Origin: Streptomyces sp. NBC_01217
Lineage (GTDB): Bacteria; Actinomycetota; Actinomycetes; Streptomycetales; Streptomycetaceae
Assembly (NCBI RefSeq): GCF_035994185.1
Contig: NZ_CP108538.1
Location: 8,249,501 to 8,313,500, forward strand
Reading direction: 5' to 3'
DNA: 64,000 nucleotides
Part shown: piece after piece, positions 63,801 through 64,000 of the stretch
How the letters are laid out: each line of letters begins with the position of its first letter
Position numbering within the stretch: the first letter of the stretch is position 1
Translations under genes and position numbers: made by a program
Notes under the pieces: model-generated
What the model was told of the DNA's origin: nothing
The model's input: only the letters and a program-made list of their open reading frames with translations
Databases searched by the model: none

Positions 63801-64000
63801 CCCTTGGTGGACGGGTGCGCATGGTCGAGGACCTTGATTCGGCCGGTCTGCACGGCGGGATGCTGGTCGAAGATCGCGCCGACCAGTCCCTCGTACCAGT
63901 CCCAGTCGCGCTCGCTGGCGGACGCGGCATGCAGCCCGACCCAGCCGCCGCCCCCGCGTATGAACTTCTGCAGGGCGGCCCGCTCGTCGGCACTCAGCAA
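60857..64000 (-). CDS. ThuA - glucose/sorbosone dehydrogenase - PKD - CBM6 secreted protein (5' end outside window)
   Basis: At least 1047 residues; the start lies beyond the window. The visible order is a ThuA-like amidotransferase-fold domain (FIRGGGGWVGLHAASAS, to ~165), a beta-propeller PQQ-type glucose/sorbosone dehydrogenase (~170-605; PFELAVAPDRRVFFAQRTGK, YAMGMRNPFRI, FDADFGPDGALYVIDFG), a PKD domain (~625-705, SYAWDFDGNGSTDSTDANPS), a CBM6 carbohydrate-binding domain (~825-950, REAEHFTTTGGTHGG, EDGDWVGFDPVNL) and a terminal PKD domain. It looks like a large secreted polysaccharide-associated oxidase. The Tat-exported isomerase follows in the same unit. Confidence 0.9.
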   Translation of the reverse strand: MLSADERAALQKFIRGGGGWVGLHAASASERDWDWYEGLVGAIFDQHPAVQTGRIKVLDHAHPSTKGLPDLWERTEEWYNWRTNPTSKVHTLAQIKVRDGINGLDEGVDHPWSWCQNYDGGRSWFTAGGHASSAFQEEGFVQHLLGGIEWAAGAKPGDCTATRTGSFQRTALATSDLADPFELAVAPDRRVFFAQRTGKLKVIDQQTMKVSTALDFAYTPEMTSQSDGLLGLALDPGFADNNWLYLLHSDKTEKQLNLSRFTVTGNTVDPASEKRLLTIPTWRGEGRANSHMAGSLAFDKDGNLYAATGDNTDPFASDGFNPIDEGEGRRAWDAQGTAGNTNDLRGKILRITPKDDGTYAVPEGNLFAPGTQKTRPEIYAMGMRNPFRITTDPLSGALMVADYGPDAKEEVADRGPEGTVEYTRITEAGNFGWPYCIGNNTPFNDYDFTTKTSGAKFDCAALVNDSPNNTGLRELPPAQPATVWYAYSASAEFPELGTGGGGPMSGPVYDYDQDNTYRTKFPEYFEGKWINYELTRRWFKTFSFQQKDQTFDDPRFAPVKAGELQSVNGIFQDMEWNQPFDADFGPDGALYVIDFGLGSGTGRGGSNEGAGIYRIDYVGDGRLPDAKITASRDNGPAPLTVGFSSAGSGLPGGQQVSYAWDFDGNGSTDSTDANPSYTYRTKGLVTARLTVTGPGGLTAQAVQDITVGNTRPEVTVKQPPNGGVFSFGDTIPFTVKVKDKEDGRNGPIDCSRVVVQSQLGHDTHLHPLDNYTGCAGEIVTDAGDSHGAGQNLYYGITAQYEDKGAPGAPALTGSTSLTLRTAFREAEHFTTTGGTHGGAVIASRADASGGKRLTEIEDGDWVGFDPVNLRNIGSVTVGAASGGIGGSVEFRAGSPTGPLLGKVTVPNTGDWGKVVSPTTTLTDPGGTTKLYAVFSNPEWSSDKADLLAVDWLHFNGSGVEKRPGTRVSVKAAPATGTAPLAVSLSGVVEPVAGRTIASYHWDFGDNTKAEGATATHSYDRKGAYTARLTVTDDKGDTSTGFIRIDVS

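Noticed and set aside
1..64000. tRNA, rRNA, CRISPR arrays, insertion sequences and attachment sites
   Set aside because: None seen: no cloverleaf-like intergenic segment, no regularly spaced repeats, no transposase or integrase motifs, no direct repeats flanking the scarred 38.6-41.3 kb region that I could recognise.

Overview
The window is a very high-GC actinobacterial chromosome segment, almost certainly from Streptomyces. Third codon positions are nearly always G or C, GTG starts and ATGA/GTGA gene overlaps are common, and it carries a complete conservon, a hopanoid gene cluster, a c-di-AMP riboswitch ahead of a LysM/M23 peptidase, and the idi - zitB - hopanoid neighbourhood known from S. 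coelicolor. It is mostly core-like chromosome, with one clearly scarred accessory patch at about 38.6-41.3 kb. I saw no tRNA, rRNA, insertion sequence or CRISPR array.

Layout. 0-6 kb: tex, an SCO6745-like gene, a GlxA-type regulator, a DJ-1/PfpI protein and an enoyl-CoA hydratase. 6.3-9.6 kb: a RsbW-like ATP-binding protein, type I isopentenyl-diphosphate isomerase (idi), a methyltransferase, and a CDF zinc exporter (zitB-like) with a Zur-box-like site upstream. 9.7-18.1 kb: galE, divergent from seven tightly packed genes: two CDP-alcohol phosphotransferases, a sugar-type nucleotidyltransferase, an sn-glycerol-1-phosphate-dehydrogenase-like enzyme, a family 2 glycosyltransferase and a two-component polysaccharide/teichoic-acid-type ABC exporter. 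This set reads as a surface glyco-phospho-polymer or lipid pathway and is the best candidate in the window for an undescribed system. It ends at a 20-bp terminator stem.

18.5-31.3 kb: the hopanoid operon (hpnC, hpnD, hpnE, a polyprenyl synthase, shc, hpnG, hpnH, ispG, dxs, hpnO). It couples two dedicated MEP-pathway genes to squalene formation, cyclisation and side-chain addition; idi 11 kb upstream serves the same precursor pool. 31.3-38.6 kb: an XRE-cupin regulator with a perfect palindromic operator and a small membrane protein, a tyrosine phosphatase, a GH36 alpha-galactosidase, a riboswitch-controlled secreted peptidase, a GDSL esterase and an STM4011-family radical SAM protein.

38.6-41.3 kb: a scarred locus. 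The STM4012 partner of the radical SAM gene survives only as a truncated, internally deleted and frameshifted relic. Beside it is a cassette of tiny cysteine-containing ORFs divergent from an XRE-family regulator, and beyond that a probable 3' fragment of another gene. 41.3-49.2 kb: a TetR regulator, a 1.24-kaa subtilase, a Glu/Leu-type dehydrogenase, an F420/flavin PPOX enzyme behind duplicated operator-like sites, and an MBL-fold hydrolase. 49.6-53.7 kb: a conservon (sensor ATPase, roadblock, DUF742, small GTPase) followed by a GAF protein. 54.0-58.0 kb: a LacI regulator divergent from an NMT1-type ABC importer. 58.1-64.0 kb: a TetR/epimerase divergent pair with two matching operators, then a Tat-secreted sugar isomerase downstream of a large ThuA-glucose/sorbosone dehydrogenase-PKD-CBM6 protein that runs off the window end.
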